21,742 bases of DNA from an uncultured Collinsella sp. (GTDB lineage: Bacteria > Actinomycetota > Coriobacteriia > Coriobacteriales > Coriobacteriaceae). The stretch spans positions 1 through 21,742 of the forward strand of contig URUC01000030.1 in NCBI GenBank assembly GCA_900550965.1, in the 5' to 3' direction. The notes under the pieces were generated by a model. The model worked only from the letters and a program-made list of their open reading frames with translations, searched no databases and was not told the origin of the DNA. Shown here piece after piece: positions 21,137-21,742 of the stretch (position 1 is the first letter of the stretch; the number at the start of each line of letters is the position of its first letter). A program made the translations under genes and the position numbers.

Positions 21137-21742
21137 CTAGTCGGTGAGTCCGTAGAACTCCTGCGATGGGACGCGGTCGGTGAGAATTTCGAGCGCCCTA
21201 TCCAAAGTAACACCGTTGTAGAGCGTTTGCTCCACGGCAAAGGTGAGCGGAATATCTACGCCCAGTGAACGGGCGAGCTCGCTGACGCTGCGGGCCGCGA
21301 CGGCGCCCTCGACCACCATATGCGTGCGCGCCTGGTACTCGTCGAGCGACACGCCGTGGGCAAACTCGTAGCCAAAGGTGCGGTTGCGCGAATGCTCCGA
21401 GGTGCAGGTGGCGATGAGGTCACCCATGCCGGCAAGCCCCATGCAGGTCATGGCCTGGCCGCCGCGGGCGTGCACCAGGCGGCTGATTTCGGCCAGACCG
21501 CGCGTCATGATGAGGGCGAGCGTGTTATCGCCCGCGCCCGAGCCGGCGGAGATGCCGCACACGATGGCGATGACGTTTTTCATGGCGCCGCAGACCTCGA
21601 CGCCCGTCATATCCTGCGACAGGTAGATGCGGAAGGCCGTGGAAAGCAGCAGCTCCTTAAAGGTCTCCCCTACCTGTTGGTCTTTGCTGGCGATGACGGC
21701 GGCCGAAAGCCCGCCGCGGCAGATTTCCTCAGCATGGTTGGG
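21137..21742 (-). CDS. gpsA: NAD(P)H-dependent glycerol-3-phosphate dehydrogenase, C-terminal part
   Basis: The 5' end lies outside the window; the visible 201 codons begin PNHAEEICRGGLSAAVIASK, the family's GP-x-x-A-E region. Next come SQDMTGVEVCGAMKNVIAIV with the catalytic Lys (AMKN), GDNTLALIMTRGLAEI, the glycine-rich GLAGMGDLIATCTSEHSRNR segment and FGYEFAHG. The enzyme reduces dihydroxyacetone phosphate to sn-glycerol 3-phosphate for phospholipids. It is the first visible gene of the operon. An ATG at 21610 is internal and is not the start. Confidence 0.95.
   Translation of the reverse strand, partial: PNHAEEICRGGLSAAVIASKDQQVGETFKELLLSTAFRIYLSQDMTGVEVCGAMKNVIAIVCGISAGSGAGDNTLALIMTRGLAEISRLVHARGGQAMTCMGLAGMGDLIATCTSEHSRNRTFGYEFAHGVSLDEYQARTHMVVEGAVAARSVSELARSLGVDIPLTFAVEQTLYNGVTLDRALEILTDRVPSQEFYGLTD

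Noticed and set aside
20102..21268. Plus-strand open frame of 388 codons
   Set aside because: It is a shadow of the cysteine desulfurase, rpe and gpsA genes, all strongly supported on the minus strand.

Overview
The window looks like a chromosomal piece of a G+C-rich actinobacterium of the class Coriobacteriia, most likely Collinsella or a close relative. This rests on protein character, codon use and a dispersed GGGGACGTTCTT-type repeat; it is an inference, not a database result. Conserved housekeeping blocks lie at both ends and enclose about 12 kb of accessory DNA (about 3.9-16.3 kb).

Left block (1-3.83 kb): two Cof-type HAD phosphatases face each other across a cluster of dispersed repeats and hairpins. 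On the minus strand an ACT-domain protein is followed by citrate synthase (gltA), which ends in a clear rho-independent terminator.

Accessory block: (a) a 5'-truncated tyrosine integrase abuts an intact YozG-like XRE regulator and its DUF2975 membrane partner. (b) A plus-strand cassette encodes a small secreted peptide with lactococcin 972-like layout, a 740-residue double permease, a stand-alone ABC ATPase, a small relict ORF, a permease-ATPase fusion protein and a membrane-anchored small protein. I read it as a bacteriocin-like peptide with a dedicated ABC self-immunity or export machine built from three copies of one permease module. (c) Two strong hairpins and an exonuclease remnant follow. 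(d) A minus-strand three-gene unit (thioredoxin-like protein, cysteine-containing secreted protein, small membrane protein) is decaying: one gene has a premature stop and one a frameshift. (e) A small membrane protein is translationally adjacent to a zinc-ribbon protein. (f) A plus-strand Flp-type pilin fused to a DUF6273 domain carries a G9 tract near its start and an in-frame TAG in the middle.

Right block (16.3-21.7 kb): tRNA-Pro(GGG), then a tight minus-strand operon transcribed gpsA (partial) - rpe - cysteine desulfurase - Nif3-like protein - C4 zinc-ribbon protein - coaBC. Two of its junctions are ATGA overlaps. The operon links glycerolipid, pentose phosphate, sulfur/Fe-S and coenzyme A metabolism.

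The most interesting parts are the triple-permease bacteriocin-type cassette, the poly-G pilin, and the cluster of recently broken secreted or surface genes.
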